Origin: Neurospora tetrasperma FGSC 2508
Lineage: Eukaryota > Ascomycota > Sordariomycetes > Sordariales > Sordariaceae
Assembly: GCF_000213175.1 (NCBI RefSeq)
Contig: NW_009799179.1
Location: forward strand, 5,429,658-5,493,657
Direction: 5' to 3'
DNA: 64,000 nucleotides
Position 1 is the first letter of the stretch; each line of letters begins with the position of its first letter. The notes below the pieces were generated by a model. It saw only the letters and a list, made by a program, of their open reading frames with translations, did not search any database and was not told the origin of the DNA. Made by a program: the position numbers and the translations under genes. Shown here one piece after another: positions 22,516 through 34,142 of this stretch.

Positions 22516-23163
22516 CTTTTTTGGGTGTGATGGGTATCAAGGGGGAAACACTGATACGGTTGTTGTGGTTTTGGCTGTCGTCGAAGTACTTGGGTAGTGT
22601 GGACTATTGCTACCTATTCTTCTAGAAGCAAACTGGGGTACCTGTCTCCCTGTGTAGGTATTCCGGCTTTCTTGTGGAAGAGTGTTGACGCTGTGATTGG
22701 CCTGTATTCCAGAGGTACAAGAATAGAAATTGAAAAGCGAATTCGGTGTTGGATCGACAATTTAATGATTACGATGGCGAAAGAAGGCTGCACTTTGGTT
22801 GTTTGTTTTGGTCGGTTTCTAATGAATTTCGAGGTCCTGACCTGACGTCGCAGCTCGATTGCCTGGACGGGAGCTTGTTCTGGAAGCTTGCTATGCGGGG
22901 CCCTTGCGTCCCGCGAAGGTGCCTGGAGGACGGCAGGGGCAGAGCATCTGAAGACGGCCCCTCTATGGAGCCAATTGAGCCTCAAAAGAACCAATTATAC
23001 TGCACAAATCTGCCTGCCGGGTCCGGGAGCTCCGTCATTTTTTCCCTGGCCGTTTTCCGGTTGCTCCCCCCAGATCGGCCGGTCCAACAACTCCCGAGTT
23101 CGGACTCACCTTGATGGGCAGTTTGCGCGAAACGGCGCGATATAGGGCGCCCATTCCGTGACC
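22516..23163. promoter_or_regulatory. Divergent promoter region, tma17 / rhomboid
   Basis: 648 bp between the two start codons and therefore the promoter region of both. I see no TATA box. A short frame in the rhomboid-side leader is possible but unsupported. Confidence 0.45.
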
Positions 23164-24927
23164 ATGAACTGCTCCCTGGGCGTCAATGCCTTTCGGCCGG
23201 GCGTCCAGGTCGCCGCTCACCACTTTTCCAAAGCATGTAGCCGACTGCTCGTCGCCGCCGCACCCACGACGCGATGCTTCTCTTCCACGACATTGCTCCC
23301 ATCCACGGCCCAGAACCAATGGCAAGCCAAGCGGGGCCGCCTTTCTTCCTCGACACCTTTTCCTGGACCCTCTTCGATCTCGCGCATCGCCGTACGCACC
23401 CTCAAGTTTGCCGCCCGCAACAGGGTCATTATCCACTATGTAGACCTACCTCCGAACTACAAGGACGAGGAGGGCTTGCCGTTCCGCGTCGATGACCTGG
23501 CAGCTGGCGAGGTTCTTCAACTATTCGGGCCCCAGATGACCACCCCTGCGGCTAACCGGTTGCTAAGGATTCTTCACGGTCGACGCGTCGCTGGAACCCT
23601 TGACGACCCTGTGCTCAAAGTCAATACTGCCGGATACACTCCTAAAGATAGGAGAATCGCACTGGACTACCTTCGCAAGAACATCTATGTTGACGAGGTC
23701 GTGAACGCCGGCTTACGCGCCGAGGACGAGCTGGCAGCCCTGGAAAAACAACAAGAAGAAGACGCCCAGGCCCAGGCCCAGGCTGAGGGAGAGGACAACG
23801 TCACCAAGCAACTGGGGTACAAGTCACGGTTCAAGATGTACCAGGACGATACTGAGGGTCTCGACGAATCCGAGCAAAAGAAACCCGAACCCCGATCGGT
23901 TTACGGCAAGAGCGCTTTCGATGCTATTCGCGCGCGGAACGAGGCTATCTGGAAGGAGAAGCTCAGGAAGCAGGAAGAGGAACGTAAGAAGCTCGAGGAA
24001 GAGTACAAGAACGGCAAGGCCGGGCCTCTCGCTAAAGCGGACGACACCCCGAAGCGTGAAGTTAGCGCCAAGAGAAAGGAATGGGAGGAATGGGCCATGT
24101 CTGACCTCAAGGAACCTCCCAAGATGCCTGCGTGGAAGCGTCTGCTGCCCTCGACCGTCTTTGTCGCTCTCCTCGTTGCCGGTTTTCTCACCTACTCTCA
24201 ACTCTACGTCGCCCCCAGCCGCGAAAACAGGTTATGGCCCGATTGTCCTCCAGCAGCCGCCACCGTTGCCGTCCTCATCGGCGCCAACGTTCTGATCTGG
24301 TTCCTCTGGAAGGTCCCTGTCATGTGGAAGCCTTTGCTGCGGTACTTCTTGATTTCGCCTGCGACACCTAACGCGTTCAGCATGCTTGGTGCCGTGTTCT
24401 CTCACCAGGTTGTCTGGGGTCATCTTATTGTCAACATGCCCTTCCTCTGGTTCTTTGGCACCCGGCTTCACGACGAGGTTGGCAGGGCCGACTTCCTGAC
24501 TACTTATATCCTGTCCGGATCTGTTGGCTTCCTGACCAGTCTGTTCTGGCTCGTTCTAAAGGGTAACTTCCATATGACTACCCTCGGCGCATCTGGCGCC
24601 ATCTACGGCATCTCCGCAGCCTACTTTTGGATGCACAGATTCGAGGGCTTCAAGATCTTTGGCCTGCCTCCTGACCCATATACTGGTGTCCAGGGATTGG
24701 CCTTTATTGGATTGTTTGGAGGTCTGAACATATGGGGATTGTTCAGCAGGAACCATACCATGGATGTCGTATCCCATTTGGGTGGCATGCTTGTTGGTAT
24801 CATTGCCGGTCATCTGATGGAGCAGAAGAAGAAGGCGAGGCTTCAAGGAGCGGGAAACACCCAGCTGAACTTGAAGGACCAAAAGACAGGGTCCGGCGTT
24901 CTGGACACAATGCTGGAGAAGAACTAA
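23164..24927 (+). CDS. Mitochondrial rhomboid protease (Pcp1/PARL type)
   Basis: Single exon, 587 residues. The N-terminus is basic and hydroxylated (HHFSKACSRLLVAAAPTTRC), as expected of a mitochondrial targeting sequence, followed by an extended charged, probably coiled region (about 190-310) and then the membrane domain from about residue 328. The catalytic serine sits in GASGAIYG (S477) and the catalytic histidine in VSHLGGMLVG (H538), the serine/histidine dyad of rhomboid proteases. In yeast the homologue cleaves Mgm1 and Ccp1 in the inner membrane, controlling fusion and morphology; the same role is inferred here. The long hydrophilic segment before the membrane domain is larger than in yeast. 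The open frame reaches a GTG at 23158, but the ATG at 23164 is the start. No intron is needed. Confidence 0.92.
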   Translation: MNCSLGVNAFRPGVQVAAHHFSKACSRLLVAAAPTTRCFSSTTLLPSTAQNQWQAKRGRLSSSTPFPGPSSISRIAVRTLKFAARNRVIIHYVDLPPNYKDEEGLPFRVDDLAAGEVLQLFGPQMTTPAANRLLRILHGRRVAGTLDDPVLKVNTAGYTPKDRRIALDYLRKNIYVDEVVNAGLRAEDELAALEKQQEEDAQAQAQAEGEDNVTKQLGYKSRFKMYQDDTEGLDESEQKKPEPRSVYGKSAFDAIRARNEAIWKEKLRKQEEERKKLEEEYKNGKAGPLAKADDTPKREVSAKRKEWEEWAMSDLKEPPKMPAWKRLLPSTVFVALLVAGFLTYSQLYVAPSRENRLWPDCPPAAATVAVLIGANVLIWFLWKVPVMWKPLLRYFLISPATPNAFSMLGAVFSHQVVWGHLIVNMPFLWFFGTRLHDEVGRADFLTTYILSGSVGFLTSLFWLVLKGNFHMTTLGASGAIYGISAAYFWMHRFEGFKIFGLPPDPYTGVQGLAFIGLFGGLNIWGLFSRNHTMDVVSHLGGMLVGIIAGHLMEQKKKARLQGAGNTQLNLKDQKTGSGVLDTMLEKN

Positions 24928-26700
24928 ATGGTGTTCAAATATGAAAGATCTTGTATGACACATAGTGTATTGTATAGTTGTATATTTTGCTTGAACATCC
25001 GCGGATGCTCCCCTTTGTTTACTTGAGTGCCATTTTGGGCCGTCGTTCGGAGCAACAACCCCTATCCACGTCCAGAGGTTGGTCTCTCGATCACGTTCTT
25101 GATCCATTCCAGCTGAAAACTAGTGCGTTGCCGAGACCCGCCAGTCCCGCTGAACAAGGCAGGGAGGGACCGGCTCCCTTCGGAACAGGGGTTCCAAAAC
25201 CTGGCTGCCCCATTGGACACTCTTGCTCTCCCACATGCAGGATGATGACAGGGCACAGGACCAAAGACGTTGAGAGTTGTTGGACTTTGGACTTGGCGTC
25301 GTCCAGTCAATTTGCGTCTCCAAAGATTTGGGAGAGATTTTCAAGAACATCTCTATCGACCTCACCACAGTCCGATATGAAGCTGTCCAGAGCTCGAAGC
25401 CGGCCTCTGAGGGCGCTACGTTTACTTGTTCGATCAGCATTTCACTGTGGTAACTTATCATATAGATGTCTTCTCAAACTCCACCCAGAAAGAGTCACTG
25501 GACTGAACGGACCCGAAAAGACGAAGATACCAATCTGATGTTTGCCTTGAGCCGGCAAAGAGTGGGTCTAAACGCGTAATACATAAGCGGCACCACCATC
25601 GCAGTCCTCTTTTCATATGGAAGCGGAGTTTTCCTCTCGGAATTGGCCCAGAATGAAATGGCGCCGAGTGAAGATCAAAAGAGATACCAAAAGATCGACG
25701 GGGGTGTTGGCGACCATGTGAGGCCTCCAACAGCTCCCCAAAGCTCCCTAGGAATGTTCCATCAACATGAGGCATTCTGCTAACAAGCCGCAGTCCAGCC
25801 AAGACAGATAACCAAACGTCGAAAGGGCGGACAAGGACGCCGAGTGACTAACTCGCCATCTTGCTCATCTACACTACACATGGATGACTGGCCTTCTTAT
25901 TTCACCGCATTTTATCTCCACGATGCCCAGAACTAACAAGAGACAAACCAATTGGGTAATGGGCACCCCAGTCGGCGTCTTCATGCCGTACCTACTAGGT
26001 CAACGTTCTTGTGTGCCATGTGTGTATGGGTTTGTGTACCAACCTTACTTTATCCAACTTGTATTTTCAAGTGGTACAGGAGTCAAGTTGCCATGACATC
26101 CTTTCTTCTTCCGCGTTCCCCCCTCCTCCCTATCTGGGAGATTCTTTTCCTTGCTGAGCCGGCCTTAAAAACACGACCTCAAGACAAGGAACTGAAGTCT
26201 TGGCCCCGAAACAACTAAGGTGTCCCTCCCAGAATTGGCAATCTCTTAGACAAAGCTTGGTGGCTGAGGATAGCTGAGTTATCCGCGACACCGTCGCCGA
26301 GCAAGTGAGTTGTGCACGACCCCCCTGTTCCCATGGCATCAATTTAGTTGGATTGAAGGTCTCCTCCCTTGTCCTTTGTAATTTTGATTTCTACTTCTCT
26401 TTCTTTTCTTTTGTCCGCTTTTACTCCCTTCACCACCCAACAGGCCATCTAAGTCTCTTGTCGGCTAGAGACCAGCTTCAAGACCCCGCCGGCGCCTCAG
26501 CCTACGAACCTAACAAGCTGAGCCCTTGCGACCGCTTACCGAAGCGTTGCTGGTACTTCGAACTTGGGAGCTTGGACTTCCCTGTTTTGTAATCGGGGAC
26601 ATCAGGTCGCGGAATCTTATATGTTTATACGTTAACCACCTAACCGCTGCTTGCATTTGCGACTGAAAACGTCGTGATAACGCCTGTCCACCTGTTCGAT
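24928..26700. other. Intergenic region
   Basis: About 1.8 kb between the rhomboid stop and the PhoD-like start, which lie in tandem. Frames of up to about 180 codons occur but have no conserved-looking content or bias. The last 350 bp is a T-rich then mixed leader. Confidence 0.45.
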
Positions 26701-29529
26701 ATGGACTCCCACGAAGCGCAGGGCTATGCGCACGGCGACCAAAATGCCCAGGACCGCAATCCTCATGCCTCCAGCTCCCAATGGCGTCATCAAGAGTCGC
26801 GAGCCTTCGCCAAGTACGAGGCCGAGAGAGCCCAGCCCCAGGCACCATCCCGCCACCACCATCACCCCTCAATAGCGCGGGAAGCAGACGCACGCGGCAA
26901 TGTGAACGACCTGGCCGATTTCCTCAACAAGTCGCGTATCTCTCCCAAGGAGGCTGACACTCGCCCTCCTACCGAACCAAAGTTCAAGCCTGTGGTGCTG
27001 GGCGCTACAGAAGCGAGGGAGGTTCTCAATGGCGAAAAACACGTGGCCGACGCATTGGCTCCGGAGAGTGTACCCAACGACAAGGAGGTCGCGGTAGGAC
27101 CCTTGCTCAATTATCGCCGCATGGAGGGAAATCAATGGGTTGGCAGTGTCCTGGTTGTGACCCGCGGGGGCGGCAGAGAACAGTCCTATAGGCCAAGCTT
27201 ATTCTTGAGAAAGGCTGCTATGGTCAGTATGAGCAATGGCAATGGCGCCGCCAATGGTCACAGCAGTGGATCCAGAGTCAGTGAAAGTCAAGGTATCTGT
27301 CTTTATTCGGACTGGCGCAACACTTTCTGGAGGTTCGATTTGCACCTGGAGATGGAACCCTATGAAACCAAGTGGGAATATTGGCTGTCGGATTACCTTG
27401 TCTTTGCTAGCAACACAAAGCCAAAAGTGAATGCCTTCTTCGTGCCCGCGATCACGGAATCGATGAGAATCATGTTCCACTCCTGCAACGGGTTCAGTGT
27501 CGGTACAGACGAGGAGGACTGGAGCGGCGCGTGTTTGTGGAACGACGTTATGAGACGCCATCAAGAGGCACCGTTCCATGTGATGTAAGAAGCTGAGGAT
27601 TCTCTCGAGTCTGTCGACTGCTAACAGAGTACAGGATCGGTGGCGGCGATCAGATCTATAACGACGGCGTTCGAGTCTCAGGGCCTCTTCGCACATGGAC
27701 CAGTATCAGCAGCCCCAAGAAACGGAGAAACTTTCCATTCCCCGAAAGTCTCCGCGCCGAGTGTGACGACTACTATTTGAACAATTATATTCGGTGGTAT
27801 GGGACGGAGCCATTTGCAGGTGCGAACGGTCAGATTCCTCAGCTAAACATTTGGGACGATCATGATGTATGACCCTTTCGCCACTTTTTCTTGCACCGTA
27901 TATGTGGAAACACTAACACGATCCAGATTATCGATGGGTTTGGATCTTATGTGGACGACTTTATGAAATGCGATGTCTTCCGAGGAATTGGCGGCATTGC
28001 CCACAAGTACTACATGCTTTTCCAGCACCATCTGCCACCTCCAGCTTCGACATATACCTCGGACACCACGTCCCAAGCTCAAGATGAAGCGGGTCAGGGG
28101 ATTGACCCCAATCAAATGATCGCGGCTTACGTACACCCAGCTATGACAGAACCTAACTACATTGTTGGATCCTCTCCCGGTGTAGGTTTCTTTCTCCGGT
28201 GCTAGGCCAGCTAATCGGCTTGATTACTGACATTTATGTAGCCTTACGTTGCGGAACATTCACACAATATGTTTACAAAGTTGGGCGCTCGCATAGCATT
28301 TTTGGGTATCGACGCTCGAACAGAAGTGAGTGGCCTGTCGAGGGGATGCAGGAAGTCACATTTCGAATGCTAACACCTTATAGCGCACGAGACATCAAGT
28401 CAACTACCCTGAGACATATGAGGCCATATTTTCCCGCTTGAGGCAAGAGCTTAGCCATGCCATACAAACCGAGAAACCATTCAAGCACTTGATTCTTCTT
28501 TTGGGGATTCCCATTGCATACCCTGTGAGTGGCAACTATGGTAACTCATACATTCACAAACTGAGGCTAACATATAACAAGCGCTTGACATGGCTTGAGA
28601 ATATTTTTGCCAGCCCCTTGATGGGTCCAGTAAAGCTGCTGAACAGGCGCGTGGGCTTTGGTGGCAGCTTCTTCAACTCCTTTGATGGAAGTGTTGATCT
28701 GCTAGACGATCTCGACGATCACTATACAGCCAGAACCCACAAGCGCGAACGCAACGGTCTGATCCTCAAACTGCAACAGATCGCCGCCGAGTTCTCGGTG
28801 CGCGTTACCATCCTAGGCGGCGACGTGCATCTGGCAGCACTAGGAAGGTTCTACTCGAACCCCAAGCTCAACATTCCACTGGAAGAAGACTACCGTTACA
28901 TTGTTAACGTCATTTCCTCCGCCATCGTGAACAAGCCGCCCCCAGCGGCCGTTGCCAACCTGCTGGCGCGCCGAAACAGAATTCACCACCTCGACCACGA
29001 CACCGATGAGACGCTCCTGAAGATCTTCGACAAAGACCCCGGCGACAGCACCAAGACAGCCAAGCACAACCAGGTCACCATGCCCAGCCGCAACTTTGCC
29101 GTCATCACCGAGAACTCGCCCAACAACGGGACTCATCTTCAAAATGGTCATGACTTCCACACTTCCTCTCCTCCCCCACAGTCCACCCCCGGCGAAACCT
29201 TCCCCGGCCACAAAGACGGCCGCTACGCGCTCGGTAAGGGTGAGGTCAGCGCCGGCACCAAGCACAAGGCCGCCGACCCTGCCGAGCATGGCACGGGAAG
29301 CGACGGTAGTCTAGATGTGTGCATCCGCATCGAGATCGACCAGCATAACCCGGAGGGACGTACGGAGGGTTATGGATTGACGATTCCGACGCTGAGCTAC
29401 AAAGGCCCGAGACCGCCAACGATTGCGCCGCCGCCGGGCAGCGCGGGGAGTAGTGGGTCGAGAGGCACGGGTGGCACAGGAGGGTCGGATGTGCCAGAGG
29501 TGCCGGAGATCCCAGCGGGGGTGAGGTGA
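26701..29529 (+). CDS. PhoD-like phosphatase domain protein
   Basis: Predicted join 26701-27584, 27635-27866, 27927-28181, 28242-28325, 28384-28524, 28582-29529, 847 residues. The metallophosphatase signatures are GGGDQIYND (D300), NIWDDHD (about 368-372), HNMFTKLGARIAFLGIDART and GGDVHLAALGRF (about 605), in the order found in fungal PhoD-like proteins. The residues before about 150 and the C-terminal tail are polar or glycine-rich and probably disordered. PhoD enzymes hydrolyse phosphodiesters or monoesters, usually outside the cell, but this one has no signal peptide, so a cytosolic or vacuole-facing role is possible. The fifth intron (28525-28581) is 57 nt with no in-frame stop, so its retention would add 19 residues between AYP and RLTW. 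The start is the first ATG of the long first exon. Confidence 0.9.
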
Positions 29530-30256
29530 CGTGAGAGGTGAGAGGTGACGTGAGGATGACGGATGAATGAATGAATGAGATTTTCGCATTCATTCACTCC
29601 CTTTACGCTGGGGCAGCGGCTGGGAAATGTTTAATGGTAATCCATGGGATGGATGTGTGCGCGATCGGTGTCACTATTCGTCATTCATCGGTGCAAGCCT
29701 CTATGGTAGTAGCCTGCGCGTTGGATGAGTGGGTGGCAGTCAAGACCGACGGTACACATCCTATCCCCATGTTCGCAATCATTTTCTACGTTTAAAATAC
29801 CCATGTATATCATAATACCCAATAAAGCGGTAAACCTTGCCATCATCCACAGTCTTGATCGTGACCAGCTTTTCCCATTCCAAGTGACTCCGATGATTGT
29901 AAGAATAGGCTCAACAACTCAACGGTCAATGGATCACACCTTGGGGATACTCTATCAGTTTTATGCCTCTAAGCGTTTTTGTTAAATCTTTGGACCCAAC
30001 CTTTATGTAGTTCTAAAGGAAAATTCCTTCTTGAATCCTCGCCGAGATGTTTCTGTATCAATTTGATCCCAATTACAGCTTTCCAATGACCTTCCATAAT
30101 TAAAGGTTTTGGACTGTGCAATATCCATATTAGGTTTGTTCTTGATGTCTTGGCCGGATTTGTTGATGAGCATAGCTCATTCGATTAACTATATAGGTCC
30201 TAGCTCTACAGTAGGTTTCCAGCAATCAACTACGACAGCTGAGTAACAGTTGTACA
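29530..30256. other. Intergenic region
   Basis: 727 bp between the PhoD-like stop and the tRNA gene. A GAATGAATGAATGAGA-type repeat sits near 29563-29580. The rest is moderately A/T-rich with no supported gene. Confidence 0.5.
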
Positions 30257-30349
30257 TCTTCCGTAGTATAGTGGTCAGTATGTGAGCTTGTCAAGCTTGA
30301 ACATCAGTTCGATTCGCTCGAGACCCGGGTTCAATTCCCGGCGGGAGAG
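30257..30349 (+). tRNA. tRNA-Asp (GTC) with 21-nt intron
   Basis: The sequence folds as a complete cloverleaf: acceptor stem TCTTCCG (30257-30263) pairs with CGGGAGA (30342-30348), D-arm with AGTGGTCAGTA, anticodon stem TGAGC/GCTCG, and T-arm CCGGG-TTCAATT-CCCGG. The anticodon GTC is at 30290-30292 and is followed by A37. The intron is 30294-30314, placed one base after the anticodon as is standard for nuclear tRNA introns. Without the intron the tRNA has 72 nt plus discriminator G30349. The A- and B-box promoters are intact. A T-run follows at about 30357-30368, the usual polymerase III terminator. Confidence 0.95.
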
Positions 30350-31999
30350 ACCAAAATTCTTTTTTCTTTTTACCCCTCTTTCCGTTCATCCATCTATCAG
30401 CGATTTTTATCTGTCGTTGCTTTCTTCCTCTTCTCTTTCCTCCTTTTCCTTTGTATCTTCCTCTTTTTTAGCTCACATTTATATATCGTGTTATCGCAGT
30501 CAGAGCCCATGGCTCTGTCTTGTTGTACGCCAACATATTCGTTCCGCGCTATGTCCCAGAATGAATCATGTCCCAAGTCTCAAGTTCATCTGATAGCCAG
30601 AATGAAGACACTGCCTCAATTCAACCGGAGTATCAACAGGCAAATGGAACCAAAACATCAATTCGATTGTCTATATCAGCCCCTACAATTTTGCCACGCT
30701 ACACCGTCCAAGGAGCCCGGGGGAGCCATACCATCGTACTGGGACCAGTATAGGGGGAAAAAGAGAAATTGATATAACACTTGATTCCAGTATAAGCTCG
30801 AAAGAAAAGACTAACAGGCAGTATCACAGAGCTGAGCACAATGATGAAGGTGATGAAAAAAAAAAGAGAAAATGCATTCGGTTCTATCCCCTTCCCACAT
30901 GTATCGTACAACCCACGGAAACCCCCCCAATCCCCCTAGGAAAAGACAAGCCAAGAATGACACAGTATGGAGGGGAAGAGCCAAGTACTATTCTCCTTTG
31001 CCTTCCTCTCCGTCTTGTGCTTCTCGTTGTTCCTATTCCCATATCCATTCCCATGTGAATGCCCCAATCCGTTGTATCATTACAAACCCTTGCATTTGCC
31101 TTCCCCCCAGCCCCTCCCCTCTGTTTTTTTTTCCCTTCCATTTTCCTCGACCAAACCAGACCAAAACAGAGAATGGTTGGATGGCATGAAGGTGATTGGA
31201 CCCAGACTCATCCCATGACCCCAATCCCAATGATGTTTGTAACGCCAACCCATTCGAAAGACGCCGCCGATGTCAAGCCCTGCTGAAGCAAAACATGAAA
31301 ATACGACCAGGACGTTGTTGTTGTCAATGTTGTTGTTGTTGCTGCTGCTTCCATCGCCACTGAGCCCATTTCCATCATTGTCGTTGTCATTGTCGTTGCC
31401 ATCCCCGTCATCCAAGAAGGAACCATCGTGGAGATGGTGTTGATCATCATTACGTCCCAAAGCAATTGCACCCATATCCATATCCATGACCAAGACCATG
31501 GCCATGAGAAACAACAACAGCTAGACGTAGAAGAAGCCAACAACACCCCACACAAAAACCCGCCCATCCCAATCAAGACCGCAACGGCGGCCGTCAGGCT
31601 GGGGCTGACGTCGTGGTCGAGCCAGCGCTGATGCAGGCGGAGCGTGCCGAGCCGGAGATGGAAGAGTTCGTCGACGGTGACGGAGTGGGTGGAGGAGTTG
31701 AGGTGGAGTTGGGTGGATGATGGGGGTCGTTTTTGCGGTGTTTTGTTTTCGACTCTGTTTTTTTTTGGTTTTTGGTTTTTGTTGGACTTTGGAATCTTTT
31801 GAGATATAGCTGTGGTGGTTGGGTTCATGGGCTTATGGCAGAGGGAGAGAGAGAGATGGAGGGAGAGAAACAAAACGGAGGGATTAGGGATTAGGAATTG
31901 GAGGGGGCGAAGAGATAAAAAATTTATTGACTGGATAAATAAAAAGATGGGATTAGCCCCCACCGTCGGTAGGTAGTTGGATAGAGGAAAGAAAAAGAC
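30350..31999. other. Region downstream of the small basic gene
   Basis: About 1.65 kb between the tRNA and the stop of the next minus-strand gene. Much is low complexity (TTG/GTT and GTC runs at 31310-31420). A minus-strand open frame over about 31208-31830 has strong C/G third-position bias in its upper part (about 31560-31715) and a hydrophobic stretch LTAAVAVLIGMGGFLCGVLL; see the alternative exon noted for the neighbouring gene. Confidence 0.4.
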
Positions 32000-32480
32000 T
32001 TACAGAAGAGTAAGCGAGACATCGCCCTGCAGTCTAGCCTTCAGCTCGAGCTCGACATCGAGGTTCAAGCCAAGCTGGAGACGGACGGGCTTGGTGTCGG
32101 CCAGACGGGGAAGGGTCTGAGGGCCGGCAAGACCGCCCTGCTTCTGGAGGGCGCCCTTGTTTCTGCGGCGGCGACGGCCGCGGGAGTCGACGGAGGAGCC
32201 GTCAGTGTTGTTGTCGTCGAGCTATTTTGGTTTTTCATATCCAAGTCAGATCTTCTCTCCCTTTGTTTTGGGTTTTGTCTTACTACTAAATCCATAGAAA
32301 GAGGATAAAAAGAAAAACTAAACACAAAAACAAGGGACTGAGGGAGTTTGAAGTATTTACCTGGTGTCGAAGGTCAGCGAGCATTTCTTCCTTCGTTGGG
32401 GAGAGATAACCTGAGCGAGCTCCGGCAGGGACAGGGGGGAGGTTAGAGACCTTAGGCATGGTAGGGTTGGCGTTGGACAT
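32000..32480 (-). CDS. Small basic protein, unknown function
   Basis: Predicted join, minus strand: 32480-32361, 32221-32000, 113 residues. The first exon ends in EEMLADLRHQ with a clean CAG|GTAAAT donor; the second begins LDDNNTDGSS. The middle is arginine/lysine-rich (RGRRRRNKGALQKQGG), and the C-terminal third (VRLQLGLNLDVELELKARLQ, then GDVSLTLL) is an alternating hydrophobic-charged strand or helix that I have seen at the end of other fungal proteins, but I cannot name the family. The stop codon lies in the sequence CTG TAA GTC, which is also a GTAAGT donor. Splicing from there to an acceptor at about 31766 would continue in frame into a segment with good codon bias and a membrane-like stretch, so a longer form is possible. 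A leader of about 450 bp precedes the ATG. Confidence 0.7.
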
Positions 32481-32948
32481 CTTGAAGGTTGTTGTTGTCG
32501 CGGTTGGCGAGTAGGAAGGAGAAGTCGGAGAAACAGAAGAAGAAGAGTCCTGGTGGATAGTAATGTAAGTCACGGACTGAACCAGAGTCCGTGTGTGCTG
32601 GGCGTAAAAGACAGGTGGTTTGCGCTTGCGCGAGTTGAGTGACTCCTGAACGAGACGAAGCGGCTGAGGCTTGCTCGAGGTAAAAACGGTCCGGGGATGT
32701 GGACGGGAGGGTATAAGTGGTGCCGGTGGTAAAAGTTTGGTGGACTGCCGCAGCGATACCGGGAGAGGAGGGTAAGGAGGCGGTCTTACGGACTGTTTGT
32801 GGTAGAGAGTGGGCGGTGGTTGTCTTTGATGAAGATAATCCACGCCGATTCGAGGCTGTGAAAAAGAAGCTGGTTGAAAAGGGTTTGGTGGAAATTGTTG
32901 TTGACTGGTTAAGGACATGAAAGGCTACATTGGGCGAGCAGAGGACAG

Positions 32949-32956
32949 TATATATA
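32949..32956 (-). promoter_or_regulatory. Possible TATA box
   Basis: The run TATATATA lies about 470 bp upstream of the ATG at 32480 and is followed by a pyrimidine-rich stretch in the direction of transcription. It would fit a promoter for the small basic protein with a long leader. Position alone supports it. Confidence 0.3.
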
Positions 32957-34142
32957 AGCAGATTGATCCGGGAGGCGGAGAGAGTCGGTGGCTTCCTCCT
33001 TGGGATTCCCCGGGACACCGGGAGATCGACTCGGTCTTGTCCATCCTGCTGAGTGTTACCACCGGCCTTGTCCGGCCATCGTCAAGGACCATTTCGGTAT
33101 GTTGTTGTTCGATATCAGGGATATCACGTGCCCCTGGCCCAGATATCTTGTGGAACATAGGGCGATACAGGGGCATTGGGGTCCGTGGGTGATGCTTGAA
33201 GCTGGAGGCGAACCGTTGGTTTCTCGTACGACTGACGAGTGCGAAACTCCGGCTTTTCCATTGTCACATACGCAACTTCTTCGTCTAGAGGATCAAACAG
33301 CGCGTTCGGTAGCAATGTAGGCCCCATGAAGCCATTCCGGGATGGAATGAACTGTTGTGCGCCTAGACGCGCCCGTCTCAAACCTTGGGTGTTAAGCATC
33401 ATCCGGGCGCTCGGTGTCGTCGACGTTCGCTTCCAGGGGTCAAAGCGCAACACAGTCGATGGTACCTTTGCGCAATTGGTATCAAGATGAAACATTTACC
33501 GTTAAACTACCCTCCAACTGGCTCCATAATCTTCATAAATGGTAAGTTTTCTTGGAAATGTTACTATTGGCACTTCAAAATCTATGAGATAAATTCAAAA
33601 CGTCTGTCTTTCGTCTATCGATTGCCATGTTTTCCCTGGTGGCCTTTTCGTTACCGATCTTGAAGAGCGTTTTCTCGCATAGGTAAGCCTGTATCACCGA
33701 TTCATCTCGAACCATTCTGTGACGACCAGAACCCTCAGCTGAGGCATTATTCATTTGTGCATCCTCAGCCCAGAATAACATACGCATCCCAGTCACTCAC
33801 GACTCGATGTATGGAGCGATGCTGCGATTTGAAACTTTTTAACATGGAAGAGGGTGCCGAAATTCTCCGAGAAATTCCAAAGCCCCAACAGGCCGCCTTT
33901 CTTCACCCTTCCCATGGGCATCCTTATCCCTGGCGGACCCCAAAAGACCCTGCATATTCCGATCCTGTGATCGCTCGGTTGCTTGCCGGTACTAGTGGCC
34001 GTGGATCCAGCATGTATGCAATGTAAACCGCTCGAATTGCGAAGCCGAGCCCCGAGTGTAAGCCGACAGACAGACCCCAAGGGTAAATGATCTTATTCAG
34101 TCGAACGTGGAGGCGCCATCGAACGATCTCCTTCCGGATCCC
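32957..34142. other. Intergenic region between the small basic gene and bHLH gene
   Basis: About 1.2 kb. It contains one open frame of interest on the minus strand (33124-33495), listed separately. Otherwise there are only short frames. Confidence 0.4.
33124..33495 (-). CDS. Candidate small hypothetical protein
   Basis: A 123-codon uninterrupted frame, MFHLDTNCAK to DIWARGT. The second half (around DPLDEEVAYVTMEKPEF) reads like ordinary protein with no low complexity. Against it, the third-position bias is weaker than in the surrounding genes, no domain is recognised, and it lies in the likely upstream region of the small basic gene. It is kept only as a candidate. Confidence 0.25.
   Translation of the reverse strand: MFHLDTNCAKVPSTVLRFDPWKRTSTTPSARMMLNTQGLRRARLGAQQFIPSRNGFMGPTLLPNALFDPLDEEVAYVTMEKPEFRTRQSYEKPTVRLQLQASPTDPNAPVSPYVPQDIWARGT

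Noticed and set aside
24556-25107. 183-codon minus-strand frame over the end of the rhomboid gene
   Set aside because: It lies antisense to the catalytic part of the rhomboid gene and has no protein family features.
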